DNA from: Bordetella hinzii LMG 13501
GTDB lineage: Bacteria > Pseudomonadota > Gammaproteobacteria > Burkholderiales > Burkholderiaceae_B
Assembly: GCF_001548475.1 (NCBI RefSeq)
Contig: NZ_LRUJ01000036.1
Span: 1-51,972 of the forward strand
Direction of reading: 5' to 3'
DNA length: 51,972 bases
Every line of letters starts with the position of its first letter. Position 1 is the stretch's first letter. Shown piece after piece: positions 25,680-35,020 of the stretch. The notes beneath the pieces are model-generated. The model was not told the DNA's origin. It saw nothing but the letters and a program-made list of their open reading frames with translations, and made no database searches. A program made the position numbers and the translations under genes.

Positions 25680-26996
25680 TTATCGGGTAAATGGGCCCCA
25701 CGTAGGTTCACGTATTTCCCCATTCAGGACTGACAGGGTCTGCCGCACGCGGCCATCGCTCGATACTCCCGCAAGCACGCTACGGCCATTTTGGATGGTC
25801 GCGTAGAGCACCTGCATGCCATTCGGCGCGAAACTCGGCGACTGGTCATCACGACCGTCGGTCAGCAGAGTTTCGGTGCCAGAGGACAGGTTTAGCGAGG
25901 CGATTCGGAACGCGCCGTCGCGTCTTGCAACGTACAGCAGCGTCGATCCATCAGGAGAAATTCGGGGTGAAATGTTGTAACTACCATTAAACGTCAGTCG
26001 GCGGGCGTCTCCGCCATCAAGGCCGACTTGGTAGATTTGTGGTCCGCCACTACGGTCACTGGTAAAGATAATGGAACGGCCGTCAGGCGTAAAGCTCGGC
26101 TCGGTGTCGATGCCAGGAGAACGTGTAATACGGCGCGGTTTGGCGCTGCCGTCGGCCGAGACGATGTAAATTTGCGACAGGCCGTCCTGGGTCAGTGCAA
26201 CCGCAAGTTGCGAACCGTCAGGCGACCAGGCCGGCGCACTGTTGTTGCCCTTGAAATTGGCCACCGGGATTTGCGAGCGGCTGGCCAGGGTCTGCACATA
26301 AACCACGGGCTTGCCGGAGTGGAAGCTCACATAGGCCAGCTTGGCGCCATCGGGCGACCAGGTCGGGGAGATGATGGGTTCGCGCGAGCGCAGGGCGACC
26401 TGCGGATTCTGGCCGTCCGCATCGGCGACCTGCAGCTCATAGGTATTGCCCTGCTTGAGGACATAGGCGATGCGGGTGGCGAATACGCCACGCACGCCGG
26501 TGATCTTTTCGTAGATGCGGTCCGCGATCTGATGGGCGATGCGGCGCAGTTCCTGTTCGGAACCCGAAAAGGCCACGCCGTCGAGCTGGCCCTTCTTGAC
26601 GGTATCGGCCAGTCGGTAGCGGATTTCATAGCGGCCGTCGGCGCCGCGGCTGATGCTGCCATAGGCCAGGAAATCCGCGCCGCGGCCGCGCCATTCGTCG
26701 TAGCCGATGGGCGAGTCGACCGTCAGGCCGGAACCCGCGGTATTGATAAGGCGGAACTGGCCGGTGCGGGTCAGGTCGGCGCGGATGACATCGGCCAGGG
26801 CGCGGCCCCGCACATCGTCGCCGGCGAAGTCGGCGATGCCGATCGGATACTGGGTGGCGCCGGTGCCGGAAATGTCGACACGCAGCTGCGCATGGGCCGG
26901 TTGCCAGGCGACGAGGGCGGCCAGGAGCAGCAGCAGTGCAAGGCCATACGATCGCAAGACCCCCGGCAGGGAGGCTCGGCTGGAAGCGGTTGTCAT
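25680..26996 (-). CDS. tolB: TolB, periplasmic beta-propeller
   Basis: A 438-residue periplasmic protein of the Tol-Pal system. It has a signal peptide (YGLALLLLLAALVAWQPAHAQ), an N-terminal alpha/beta domain (about 30-160) and a six-bladed propeller with repeated SPDG/TPDGxxIxFTSDRxGxxQIY motifs. The start at 26996 is chosen because GGAG lies at a suitable distance; a longer start at 27020 would overlap tolA. It binds Pal and the C-terminal domain of TolA. Confidence 0.96.
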   Translation of the reverse strand: MTTASSRASLPGVLRSYGLALLLLLAALVAWQPAHAQLRVDISGTGATQYPIGIADFAGDDVRGRALADVIRADLTRTGQFRLINTAGSGLTVDSPIGYDEWRGRGADFLAYGSISRGADGRYEIRYRLADTVKKGQLDGVAFSGSEQELRRIAHQIADRIYEKITGVRGVFATRIAYVLKQGNTYELQVADADGQNPQVALRSREPIISPTWSPDGAKLAYVSFHSGKPVVYVQTLASRSQIPVANFKGNNSAPAWSPDGSQLAVALTQDGLSQIYIVSADGSAKPRRITRSPGIDTEPSFTPDGRSIIFTSDRSGGPQIYQVGLDGGDARRLTFNGSYNISPRISPDGSTLLYVARRDGAFRIASLNLSSGTETLLTDGRDDQSPSFAPNGMQVLYATIQNGRSVLAGVSSDGRVRQTLSVLNGEIREPTWGPFTR

Positions 26997-27012
26997 GGTC
27001 AGCAATCTCCTG

Positions 27013-28131
27013 TCAATCATACATACGGTACACGACGTCGATAAGGGGCTCGTAGCGGCCCGTCGAAGGCTTGGGGAAGGGGTTGCAGCGCCGGATGCCG
27101 GTCTCGACCGCGCGGTCGAAAGCGGTATTGCCGGAGGAGCGCGTCAGCGTCACGTTGCCCACCCTGCCATCACTTCCTAACTGTACCCGGTATTCCGCCG
27201 TGGGATTGGCCGATCCGGCGCGCGGCGGCGCCGGATATGCCACGCCGGGCTGCACGCAGGCGCGGACCTTGGCGCCATAGCCATCGTCGCGGCCGCCGCC
27301 GGCCTGGTTGCGGTCCGCGGTGCCGCCGGGGCGGCCCGCATTGCCCAGGATATCGTTGCGGAAAGCATCGCGCAGCGCCTTGTCGGCGGCGGCCTTCTTG
27401 GCGGCTTCTTCCTTGGCCTTTTTCTCGGCGGCCGCCTTCTTGGCCGCCTCTTCCTTGGCTTTCTGCTCCGCGGCTTTTTCCGCCGCGGCCTTTTCGGCGG
27501 CGGCTTTCTCGGCGGCAGCCTTTTCCGCCGCGGCTTTTTCGGCAGCCGCCTTCTCGGCGGCGGCCTTCTTGGCGGCGTCTTCCTTGGCCTTCCTGTCGGC
27601 CTCTTCCTTGGCTTTCTGTTCGGCGGCCTTGCGTTCCTGCTCCAGGCGCTGCTTTTCCTTCAGCTCGGCCTGGCGGCGTTCTTCTTCCAGGCGCGCCTTT
27701 TCCTTTGCGGCTTCGGCGGCCTGGCGGGCTTTTTCTTCCTGCTCACGCTTCTTGCGAGCCGCTTCCAGCGCGATCTCGGGATCGGGCTGGGGCTCGGGCT
27801 GGACTTGCGGAGGAGGCGGAGGCGGCGGCGGCTCCGGCTTGGGTTCGGGCTTGGGCGGCTCCGGTTCAGGCTGGGGCTTGGGCGGTTCGGGCTGCGGTTT
27901 GGGCGGCTCGGGCTCGGGCGTGGGCTGGGGCGGCGTCGCGTCGGGCGTGTCGCCGTCCATCCACAATTCGACCTGCACCGGGCCGGGGTTCTGCGTATGC
28001 CAGTTCAGGCCGAAGAACAGCACGACGATCAACAGTATGTGCACCAGCGCCGCCAGGCCCAGGGACTTGGCATTGTCCTTGCGCTCTGGGGACCACGGGG
28101 TTTTGCTGTCGGATCGAATAATCGGTGGCAT
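27013..28131 (-). CDS. tolA: TolA, energy-transducing membrane protein
   Basis: A 372-residue protein that spans the periplasm between TolQR and TolB/Pal. It has an N-terminal anchor (residues about 23-43, LGLAALVHILLIVVLFFGLNW), a Pro/Glu/Lys-rich segment (about 63-120) with PEPPKPQ-type repeats and an eight-proline run, a long Ala/Lys/Glu helix (about 122-258) with six or more AAAEK repeats, and a C-terminal TonB-like domain ending TAFDRAVETGIRRCNPFPKP. The Pro-rich segment and the near-perfect AAAEK tandem are length-variable in this family. Confidence 0.95.
   Translation of the reverse strand: MPPIIRSDSKTPWSPERKDNAKSLGLAALVHILLIVVLFFGLNWHTQNPGPVQVELWMDGDTPDATPPQPTPEPEPPKPQPEPPKPQPEPEPPKPEPKPEPPPPPPPPQVQPEPQPDPEIALEAARKKREQEEKARQAAEAAKEKARLEEERRQAELKEKQRLEQERKAAEQKAKEEADRKAKEDAAKKAAAEKAAAEKAAAEKAAAEKAAAEKAAAEKAAEQKAKEEAAKKAAAEKKAKEEAAKKAAADKALRDAFRNDILGNAGRPGGTADRNQAGGGRDDGYGAKVRACVQPGVAYPAPPRAGSANPTAEYRVQLGSDGRVGNVTLTRSSGNTAFDRAVETGIRRCNPFPKPSTGRYEPLIDVVYRMYD
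27420..27575 (-). repeat. 15-bp coding repeats in the tolA helical region
   Basis: Tandem copies of a five-codon unit encoding AAAEK, at least six in a row with synonymous variation (GCC/GCG, AAG/AAA), make this stretch internally repetitive. It is part of the coding sequence and a likely site of length variation between strains. Confidence 0.75.
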
Positions 28132-28165
28132 GGGCTTGCGAGGTCAGGCGGGCGCGGGGCGCCGT

Positions 28166-28627
28166 TCAGCGTTTCTTGGCGGGCGTGGGCTGCGGCTGCG
28201 AATTGCCGCCCTGGTCCACCAGCAGCCCGAGGCGGGTCACGCCATTGCTGCGCAACTCGTCCATCACCTTGACCACGGTTTCATAGGGGACCTTGCCGTC
28301 GGCGGCGATCACCACCGGGGTTTCGGCCGTGATGCGCGAGCGCACCTGGCTGACCAATTCCGCGCGCGCGATATCCTGCAACTGGGCATCCGGCTCGCGC
28401 ATGCGCAGGGCGATCTGGCCGTCCTGGGAAATCTGCACTTCCAGCGGCTTGGCCGGCACATCGGAGGCCGCGCCCACCGAGGGCAGCTGGATCAGCCCAG
28501 GAGTGATGAGCGGCGCGGTGACCATGAAGATCACCAGCAGCACCAGCATCACGTCGATGTAGGGCACGACGTTGATGTCGGCTTTCATGCGGCGGCCGCC
28601 GCGGCCGCTGGAGCGTACCGAAGGCAT
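28166..28627 (-). CDS. tolR: TolR, ExbD-family proton-channel subunit
   Basis: A 153-residue protein with one N-terminal transmembrane helix (about 20-42, VVPYIDVMLVLLVIFMVTAPL) containing the essential Asp (DVMLVLL) and a periplasmic dimerising domain. With TolQ it forms the proton-driven motor that acts on TolA. The ATG at 28627 overlaps the tolQ stop by 1 bp. Confidence 0.95.
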   Translation of the reverse strand: MPSVRSSGRGGRRMKADINVVPYIDVMLVLLVIFMVTAPLITPGLIQLPSVGAASDVPAKPLEVQISQDGQIALRMREPDAQLQDIARAELVSQVRSRITAETPVVIAADGKVPYETVVKVMDELRSNGVTRLGLLVDQGGNSQPQPTPAKKR

Positions 28628-29301
28628 TAGCGCACCTGCCGCTGCAAGATGTTCAGGAATTCGTCGACGAAGCTGTCGAAGCGGATCGAGAGGCGGTCGA
28701 TGTCATTGGTGAAGCGGTTGTAGGCCACCACGGCGGGAATGGCGGCGAACAGGCCGATGGCCGTGGCGATCAGGGCTTCGGCGATGCCGGGCGCCACCGA
28801 GGCCAGGGTGGCCTGCTGCATGTTCGACAGGCCGATGAAGGCATGCATGATGCCCCAGACCGTACCGAGCAGGCCGATGTAGGGGCTGACCGAGCCGGCC
28901 GAGGCCAGGAAGTTCAGGTGGGACTCCAGCGTGTCCATCTCGCGCTGGTAGGCGGCGCGCATGGCGCGGCGCGGGCCGTCGAGCAGGGCGGTGGAATCGC
29001 CGCCGCCACGGCGGGCCTTGAGGAACTCGGTCATGCCGGCATCGAAGATGCGGGCCAGGGCGCCCTGTTCGTCGCGGCGGCTGGCCACGGCCTGCTGCAG
29101 CATGGCCAGGTCGCCGCCCGACCAGAAATCATCCTCGAAGCGGCGGGTCTGCTGATGCGCGCGCTTGATCGCCATTCGCTTGGCGAAAATATATGTCCAG
29201 GACATGATCGAGATGCCCAGGAGCAGCAGCATGATGAGTTGGACCGGCACGCTGGCATTGAGAATCAGCGAAGACAACGACATGTCGCTGGTGACTTGCA
29301 T
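28627..29301 (-). CDS. tolQ: TolQ, ExbB/MotA-family proton-channel subunit
   Basis: A 224-residue inner-membrane protein with three helices: about 10-37 (PVQLIMLLLLGISIMSWTYIFAKR), about 133-155 (SPYIGLLGTVWGIMHAFIGL) and about 170-192 (GIAEALIATAIGLFAAIPAVVAYN). The cytoplasmic loop between helices 1 and 2 is of normal size. It starts 2 bp after the ybgC stop. Confidence 0.96.
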   Translation of the reverse strand: MQVTSDMSLSSLILNASVPVQLIMLLLLGISIMSWTYIFAKRMAIKRAHQQTRRFEDDFWSGGDLAMLQQAVASRRDEQGALARIFDAGMTEFLKARRGGGDSTALLDGPRRAMRAAYQREMDTLESHLNFLASAGSVSPYIGLLGTVWGIMHAFIGLSNMQQATLASVAPGIAEALIATAIGLFAAIPAVVAYNRFTNDIDRLSIRFDSFVDEFLNILQRQVR

Positions 29302-29303
29302 GG

Positions 29304-29726
29304 TTATTCCTGAGTGAATTCCAGTAGGGCGCGGAGGAAATCGGGCAGCCCCGCGGGTCGCATGCGCTCCGAGTCTACGCAGCAGACTTGGATTTGCCCT
29401 TCGGCCAGCAGTTCCCCGTCCCGCTCGGCGCGCTGCGCGAAGTGTATCGAAGCTCGGCCCAGTCGTGTGACACGGCTGCGGATCGTAAGCAGATCATCGA
29501 GCCGGGCCGGCCGCCGATAGGCCATGTCCAGTCCCTGGACAACAAACAGCCGTTTTTCTTCGCGCGCAAGCCGGGACTGGTCCACGCCGAGGCCCCGCAG
29601 CCATTCGGTGCGGGCGCGCTCGAAGAACTTGAGGTAATTGGCGTAGAAAACCACTCCGCCGGCGTCGGTATCTTCATAGTAGACACGCACGCTCAGAGTG
29701 GATTCGGCAGACGTCGGCTGGCTCAC
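29304..29726 (-). CDS. ybgC: YbgC acyl-CoA thioesterase
   Basis: A 140-residue hotdog-fold thioesterase. The active-site segment VYYEDTDAGGVVFYANYLKFFERARTEWLR carries the catalytic Asp (about 19) and the family tyrosine. It hydrolyses short-chain acyl-CoA (hydroxybutyryl-CoA in some species) or acyl-ACP and is regularly the first gene of the tol-pal operon, as here. Confidence 0.94.
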   Translation of the reverse strand: MSQPTSAESTLSVRVYYEDTDAGGVVFYANYLKFFERARTEWLRGLGVDQSRLAREEKRLFVVQGLDMAYRRPARLDDLLTIRSRVTRLGRASIHFAQRAERDGELLAEGQIQVCCVDSERMRPAGLPDFLRALLEFTQE

Positions 29727-29779
29727 GGTGGATAAACGGCCTAGGGGAAACCCGGATCAATAATGACCCGGGGCGCAGT

Positions 29780-31510
29780 CTACAGCGTTTCGAGCTTGTC
29801 CAGTATCTCTTTCAGTGCCGAATCCACCGAAATTTTTGCAGCCTCGGCATCGCGGCGGCCTTGCAGTTCCACCACGCCGTCGGCCAGCCCGCGGTCGCCG
29901 ACAGTCACCCGCAGGGGCACGCCGATCAACTCCCATTCAGCAAACATCACGCCTGGACGGGCATCGCGGTCGTCGAGGATGACGTCCACGCCGCGTTCGC
30001 GCAGGGCCGTGTAGAGCGCCTCGGCCTTGTTACGAACAGTTTCACTTTTGCCCCAGCCGACCGGGCAGATCACGACCTCGAACGGCGCGATCGCGCGGGG
30101 CCAGACGATGCCCTTGCTGTCGAAATTCTGTTCGATGGCCGCCCCGACGATGCGGGTCACGCCGATGCCATAGCAGCCCATCTGCATGAGGGCGGGCTTG
30201 CCGGTCTCGTCCAGGAAGGTGGCCTTCAGGGCTTCGGAATACTTGGTGCCCAGGAAGAACACATGGCCGACCTCGATGCCGCGCTGGATGGCCAGGGTGC
30301 CCTTGCCGTCGGGCGAGGGGTCGCCCGCCACGACATTGCGCAGATCCGCCACCAATTCCGGCTCGGGCAGGTCGCGGCCCCAGTTCACCCCTCGGATATG
30401 GAAGTCCTCGCGGTTGGCGCCGCATACGAAGTCCGCCATATTGGCCACGGTGCGGTCGGCGATGATGTGCACCGGCTTGGCCGTGCGGATCGGGCCCAGA
30501 TAGCCGGGTTTGCAGCCGAAATGCTCGACGATCTCCGCTTCGGTGGCGAAGCGGAAGCCCTTCAGGCCAGGCAGCTTGCCCGCCTTGATTTCATTGAGCT
30601 CGTGGTCGCCGCGCAGCAGCAGCAGCCAGATCTGCACGCCGTCCTTCTCGGAGTCGGTGGCCAGCACGATGGATTTGATCGTCCGCGACAGGGGCAGGCC
30701 GAGCAGCTTGGCCACGTCCTCGCACTTGGCCGCGCCCGGGGTGGGCACTTCCTGCAGGGGCTCGGCCGGCGCGGCGCGCCCGGCCAGCAGGCAGGGCGCC
30801 TCGGCCAGCTCGATATTGGCTGCGTAATCCGAATCGGGGTTGAAGACCAGCAGGTCTTCGCCGGTATCCGCGATCACCTGGAATTCGTGGCTGCGCGTGC
30901 CGCCGATGGAGCCGGTGTCGGCCGCCACGGCGCGGAACGCCAGCCCGAGGCGGCGGAAGATCCGGTGGTAGGCGTCATACATGACGTCATAGCTGCGGCC
31001 CGCGCCGGCTTCGTCGCGGTCGAAGGAATAGGCGTCCTTCATGGTGAATTCGCGGCCGCGCATCACCCCGAAGCGGGGGCGGCGTTCATCCCGGAACTTG
31101 GTTTGGATGTGATAGAAGTTCACCGGCAGCTGGCGATAGCTGTGGATTTCATTGCGCGCGATGTCGGTGATGACCTCCTCGGAAGTCGGCTGCAGCACGA
31201 AATCGCGCTGGTGCCGGTCCTTGATGCGCAGCAATTCGGGGCCGTATTGCTCCCAGCGGCCCGATTCCACCCAGAGTTCGGCCGGCTGCACCACCGGCAT
31301 CAACAGCTCGATGGCTCCGGCGGCGTTCATTTCGTCGCGGATGATGCCTTCGACCTTGCGGATGACCCTCAGGCCAAGCGGCATATAGGTGTAGATGCCG
31401 CCGGCCAGCTTCCGGATCATGCCGGCCCGCGTCATGAGTTTATGGCTGGCGACTTCTGCCTCGGCAGGCGCCTCTTTCAGGGTGTTGATGTGGTAGTTGG
31501 ATGCGCGCAT
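29780..31510 (-). CDS. proS: Prolyl-tRNA synthetase, bacterial type
   Basis: A 576-residue class II synthetase. Motif 1 ([32 protein letters not shown]), motif 2 ([28 protein letters not shown]) and motif 3 ([17 protein letters not shown]) are all present. The INS editing domain sits between motifs 2 and 3 (about 225-400, with the [10 protein letters not shown] and [14 protein letters not shown] segments). A C-terminal anticodon-binding domain follows. It is 53 bp upstream of ybgC and divergent from rppH. Confidence 0.97.
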   Translation of the reverse strand: MRASNYHINTLKEAPAEAEVASHKLMTRAGMIRKLAGGIYTYMPLGLRVIRKVEGIIRDEMNAAGAIELLMPVVQPAELWVESGRWEQYGPELLRIKDRHQRDFVLQPTSEEVITDIARNEIHSYRQLPVNFYHIQTKFRDERRPRFGVMRGREFTMKDAYSFDRDEAGAGRSYDVMYDAYHRIFRRLGLAFRAVAADTGSIGGTRSHEFQVIADTGEDLLVFNPDSDYAANIELAEAPCLLAGRAAPAEPLQEVPTPGAAKCEDVAKLLGLPLSRTIKSIVLATDSEKDGVQIWLLLLRGDHELNEIKAGKLPGLKGFRFATEAEIVEHFGCKPGYLGPIRTAKPVHIIADRTVANMADFVCGANREDFHIRGVNWGRDLPEPELVADLRNVVAGDPSPDGKGTLAIQRGIEVGHVFFLGTKYSEALKATFLDETGKPALMQMGCYGIGVTRIVGAAIEQNFDSKGIVWPRAIAPFEVVICPVGWGKSETVRNKAEALYTALRERGVDVILDDRDARPGVMFAEWELIGVPLRVTVGDRGLADGVVELQGRRDAEAAKISVDSALKEILDKLETL

Positions 31511-31575
31511 GTTTAAAGGTGGCAGCAGATACGTATAATCGTCCGTAATTGTATTGAATTCGGTGGGGGTGGCCC

Positions 31576-32145
31576 ATGCTTGATCGCGAAGGCTACCGCC
31601 CCAATGTCGGCATCATTCTCGTCAACGGTAAAAACGAGGTCTTTTGGGGCAAGCGGATCCGGGAGCACGCCTGGCAATTCCCGCAGGGCGGCATCAAGTA
31701 CGGCGAAAGCCCGGTGCAGGCCATGTATCGCGAACTCCATGAGGAAGTGGGCCTCAAGCCCGAGCATGTCCGTATTTTGGGGCGTACACGTGACTGGTTG
31801 CGTTATAACGTGCCGGATCACTTCGTCCGGCGTGAGTGGCGTGGCCACTATAAAGGACAAAAGCAGATTTGGTTCTTGCTGCGGCTCGTCGGGCGCGACA
31901 GCGACGTATGCCTGCGCTCGACGCAGCATCCGGAGTTCGACGCCTGGCGCTGGAGCCAGTATTGGGTTCCCTTGGATGCGGTGATCGAGTTCAAGCGCGA
32001 TGTGTATACACAGGCCTTGAACGAGCTGGCGGCCATCCTGTTCCGCAGGCACCACGAAACCCGCTATCTGCGGCAGCGTGTGCACGGACCTCGCTCTTCT
32101 GATAATTCCGCGGAAACAGACGGACATGCGCATATTGCTGGTTGA
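31576..32145 (+). CDS. rppH: RppH, RNA pyrophosphohydrolase (Nudix)
   Basis: A 189-residue enzyme that converts 5'-triphosphate to monophosphate on mRNA and so starts decay. The Nudix box is complete ([23 protein letters not shown], residues about 38-60), and the N-terminus [17 protein letters not shown] is diagnostic for RppH/NudH. The C-terminal 30 residues are polar and unlike the core. Its last 20 bases overlap the start of the response-regulator gene. Confidence 0.95.
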   Translation: MLDREGYRPNVGIILVNGKNEVFWGKRIREHAWQFPQGGIKYGESPVQAMYRELHEEVGLKPEHVRILGRTRDWLRYNVPDHFVRREWRGHYKGQKQIWFLLRLVGRDSDVCLRSTQHPEFDAWRWSQYWVPLDAVIEFKRDVYTQALNELAAILFRRHHETRYLRQRVHGPRSSDNSAETDGHAHIAG

Positions 32146-32812
32146 AGATGAGCGCGACATGGCCTCATGGCTCATGCGCGCGCTTGCGCAAAGCGGGTTC
32201 CTGCCCGATCACGCGCCGGATGCGCGCACTGCCGAAGGGCTGATGGCCGGCAACGAGTACGACGCCATCGTCATGGACCTGCGCCTGCCGGACAAGCATG
32301 GCCTGGTGCTGCTGCGCGAAATGCGCAACCGCGATGACCGCACGCCGGTGCTCCTGCTGACCGCCCAGGGCGCCTTGCAGGACCGCGTGCGCGGCCTGAA
32401 TCTGGGCGCCGACGATTTCCTGACCAAGCCGTTCGCGCTCGAAGAGCTCGAGGCGCGCCTGACCGCCCTGGTGCGGCGCAGCCGTGGCCGCCAGCACCCG
32501 CGCCTGCAATGCGGCTCGCTTTCCTATGACGGCGAAAGCCGGGCGTTCACCCTGGACGGCTCGCTGCTTTTCCTGACGCCGCGCGAGCACGCCGCGCTGG
32601 CGGCGCTCCTGACCCGCAGCGGCTATCCGGTGGACAAGGCGCAGCTGTTCGGCAAAGTGTTCACCCATGACAGCGAAGCCAATCCCGACGCCATCGAGGT
32701 GGTGCTGCACCGCCTGCGCAAGAAACTCGCCGGCAGCGATGTGCGCATCGTGACCGTGCGTGGCCTGGGCTATATGCTCGAAAGCGTGGCGCGTGAGTCC
32801 TCCGAGTCCTGA
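32126..32812 (+). CDS. tctD: OmpR/PhoB-family response regulator, TctD-like
   Basis: A 228-residue regulator. The receiver domain (1-118) has the acidic pocket ED (9-10), phospho-acceptor Asp in [15 protein letters not shown] (about 51), Thr in [28 protein letters not shown] and the Lys of TKPF. A winged-helix DNA-binding domain follows (about 128-222; [53 protein letters not shown]). Overlaps with rppH (20 bp) and with the kinase (20 bp) indicate coupled translation. The receiver resembles TctD, and the tctBA genes downstream support a role in controlling tricarboxylate uptake (BctD in B. pertussis is the analogue). Confidence 0.87.
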   Translation: MRILLVEDERDMASWLMRALAQSGFLPDHAPDARTAEGLMAGNEYDAIVMDLRLPDKHGLVLLREMRNRDDRTPVLLLTAQGALQDRVRGLNLGADDFLTKPFALEELEARLTALVRRSRGRQHPRLQCGSLSYDGESRAFTLDGSLLFLTPREHAALAALLTRSGYPVDKAQLFGKVFTHDSEANPDAIEVVLHRLRKKLAGSDVRIVTVRGLGYMLESVARESSES

Positions 32813-34337
32813 GCGCAGCTGGCGGCGGCCCCTGCTGGGCATCCGGGCGCTGCTGATATCGCTGCTGCTGCCGGGCGTGATTCTCCTGCTGGTCATCGAT
32901 AGCCTGAACGACTACCGCACGCTGTCCTCGATCACCAACGAGGCCTATGACTCGGCCTTGCTGGAGCCGGCGCGCGTGCTCGAAAGCAGCCTCGAGTTCA
33001 ATCCGGATGGCAGCCTGCAGGTGGCCACGCCCCTGTACGCCCAGGTCATGCTCGAATCCCGCGCCGGCCTGCGCAAGTATTTCCGCATCGAAGAAATCGA
33101 TCCGCCCTGGCCCGATGGCCGCAAGGGCGAGCCGCCGGCCGGCCACAGCCTGGCGGGCATGCCCGAGATGCCCCGCCCGCCGGAATGGCCCCAGGGCAAT
33201 GGGCAGCCGGTGTTCTACGACGCGGTCTACCGCAACGACCCGGTGCGCGCGGTGGCGGTGCTGCGCGACCTCTACTATCACGGCCAGCACCGCCAGGTCC
33301 TGGTGATCGTCGCCGAGAGCATGGGCAAGCGCCTGGCCGCCGAGACGGCGGCGCAGCGCCAGGAGATCCTGCGCGATGCGCGCATGCTGGCCCTGGTGGC
33401 GCTGCTGGTCTGGTGGGGCGTGACCTGGGCGCTGCGGCCGCTGGTGCGGCTGCGCAACGACATCCGCTCGCGCCGCCAGGACGACCTGACGGCGCTGGAC
33501 GCCTCGCGCGTGCCTAGCGAGGTGGCGCCGCTGGTCGAGGCGGTCAACTATCACATCGCCCGCCACCGCCACGTCATCGACGAGCAATCGCAGTTCCTGG
33601 CCGACGCCTCGCACCAGTTGCGCACGCCCCTGGCCATCATGCTCACTCAGGCGCAGTACGCGCTGCGCGAGCGCGACCCGGCGCGCGCGCAGGAGGGCCT
33701 GCGGGCCATCGTGGACCAATTGCGCCGCACCCGGCGGCTGACGGAGCAGTTGCTGTCGCTGGCGCACGCCAATCAGGCCGAGGTCATGCCGCGGCAGGTC
33801 CTGGACCTCAACGACCTGGCGCGCGAGGTCGTGCTGCAGTATCTGCCGCTGGCGCATGAAAAACGCCAGGACCTGGGCTGGGTGGACGCCCGCGGCGAGG
33901 ATACGGCGCACCAGGACGGCGGCCAGGCCGTCGTGCCGGTCCTGGGCAGCGAGGCCGAACTGCACGAATTGCTTTCAAATCTTGTGCACAACGCCATCAA
34001 CTACGCTCCGGTGGGCGCCCGGATCACGGTGTCCGTGGTGAAAAGCGCCGATCGGGCCGAAGTCATCGTCGCCGACAACGGGCCGGGCATCGACCCCATG
34101 CTGCGCGCCCGGGCCTTCGCGCGCTTTGACCGCATCGGCGGCGAGCGCTCGGCCGCCTCATCGGGGACCGGGCTGGGCCTGGCCATCGCGCGTGGCTTTG
34201 CGCGCCGCAACGACGGCGATATCGAGCTGCACGACGGCGAGCCCAACGAGCAGGGCGGACACGGCCTGGCCGCCGTTTTCTGGATCCCCATCGCCCACGC
34301 CAAGCCGTCCGATCCCGCTGCGGACGCCCACACTTGA
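32793..34337 (+). CDS. tctE: Sensor histidine kinase, TctE-like
   Basis: A 514-residue kinase read from a GTG at 32793 that overlaps the regulator gene. It has a first transmembrane helix (about residues 18-38), a periplasmic sensor of about 160 residues with a Pro-rich patch (EMPRPPEWPQG), a second helix (about 203-220), then a HAMP-like linker. The phospho-acceptor box is FLADASHQLRTPLAIMLTQAQYAL. The ATP domain has N box HNAINYAP, G1 VADNGPGIDP, F box and G2 SSGTGLGLAIARGF. The periplasmic domain fits the TctE-type N-terminal sensor; the ligand, probably a carboxylate, is inferred from neighbours. Confidence 0.88.
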   Translation: MSPPSPERSWRRPLLGIRALLISLLLPGVILLLVIDSLNDYRTLSSITNEAYDSALLEPARVLESSLEFNPDGSLQVATPLYAQVMLESRAGLRKYFRIEEIDPPWPDGRKGEPPAGHSLAGMPEMPRPPEWPQGNGQPVFYDAVYRNDPVRAVAVLRDLYYHGQHRQVLVIVAESMGKRLAAETAAQRQEILRDARMLALVALLVWWGVTWALRPLVRLRNDIRSRRQDDLTALDASRVPSEVAPLVEAVNYHIARHRHVIDEQSQFLADASHQLRTPLAIMLTQAQYALRERDPARAQEGLRAIVDQLRRTRRLTEQLLSLAHANQAEVMPRQVLDLNDLAREVVLQYLPLAHEKRQDLGWVDARGEDTAHQDGGQAVVPVLGSEAELHELLSNLVHNAINYAPVGARITVSVVKSADRAEVIVADNGPGIDPMLRARAFARFDRIGGERSAASSGTGLGLAIARGFARRNDGDIELHDGEPNEQGGHGLAAVFWIPIAHAKPSDPAADAHT

Positions 34338-34400
34338 CGCGATTCGGGCAAATACATCCTAGGGATAACCCCGGGATTCAGGAAGCCGACAGTCAATAGA

Positions 34401-34422
34401 AAGCGAATTAGCAGCTTCGCTT
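34401..34422. promoter_or_regulatory. Inverted repeat in the tctB leader
   Basis: AAGCGAA at 34401-34407 and TTCGCTT at 34416-34422 are perfect inverses with an eight-base spacer, about 100 bp upstream of the tctB start. The left arm with flanking bases (GAAAGCGAA) matches one of the repeats upstream of the second tctBA pair, a hint of a shared regulator but short enough to be chance. Confidence 0.4.
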
Positions 34423-34520
34423 CGTATTCTGCGTGCCGGTCCCGTTAAAAGCGGGATAGGCCGCGCTCGCATTTGGAGCGCCGGCAGAACAACCGCGCCC
34501 AGGGCGCGCGAGGAGCAAGT

Positions 34521-35015
34521 GTGGACTTATCTAGTTATAAAAAGGATTACTACGGGGGAGCGTTGATGGTGTTGGTCGGCCTGGGGGCCGTCTATGCCGG
34601 TACTGATTACCATCTGGGTTCGCTGTCCCATATGGGCCCGGGATTCTTTCCTGCGGCGGTAGGCGCTCTGTTGGCCTTTGTCGGCCTGTTGATTGCCGTT
34701 TCGGCACGCGCCAAGGGCGCCGCCGACGTTGGCAAGGAGGGGGCCAAGGCTCCCGAACCCGGCGGGCACAGCCACGCCTTTCCGGATCTGCGCGGCAGCT
34801 TCTGCATCCTGCTGGGCATCCTGGCCTTCTTGCTCCTGGGCGAGTGGGGCGGCCTGCTGCCGGCGACGTTCGCCATTGTGTTCATCTCGGCGCTGGGCGA
34901 TCGCACCAACACCTTGAAACAGGCTTTGCTCCTGTCCGTGTCGATGTGCGTGATCGCCGTCGTTGTCTTCTGGTGGGCGCTGCAGCTGCAGTTGCCGCTG
35001 TTTCGCTGGGGTTGA
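34521..35015 (+). CDS. tctB: TctB, small membrane subunit of tricarboxylate transporter
   Basis: A 164-residue, four-helix protein. Diagnostic segment: the first helix GALMVLVGLGAVYAGTDYHLGSLSHMGPGFFPAAVGALLAFVGLLIAV, then a polar loop and two or three C-terminal helices. The GTG at 34521 follows GAGGAGC; the upstream frame is open but not family-like. TctA/TctB form a proton-driven carboxylate symporter fed by a periplasmic TctC/Bug binding protein; none is encoded nearby. Confidence 0.9.
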   Translation: MDLSSYKKDYYGGALMVLVGLGAVYAGTDYHLGSLSHMGPGFFPAAVGALLAFVGLLIAVSARAKGAADVGKEGAKAPEPGGHSHAFPDLRGSFCILLGILAFLLLGEWGGLLPATFAIVFISALGDRTNTLKQALLLSVSMCVIAVVVFWWALQLQLPLFRWG

Positions 35016-35020
35016 ACGCC

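Noticed and set aside
27420-27575. Regular short repeats that might suggest a CRISPR array
   Set aside because: The units are 15 bp, contiguous, without unique spacers and in frame with the TolA alanine-rich helix.
27308-28630. A 440-codon plus-strand frame rich in Ser, Ala and Phe opposite tolA and tolR
   Set aside because: Its repeats are the complement of the TolA Ala/Lys repeats, and TolA and TolR are unmistakable on the other strand.
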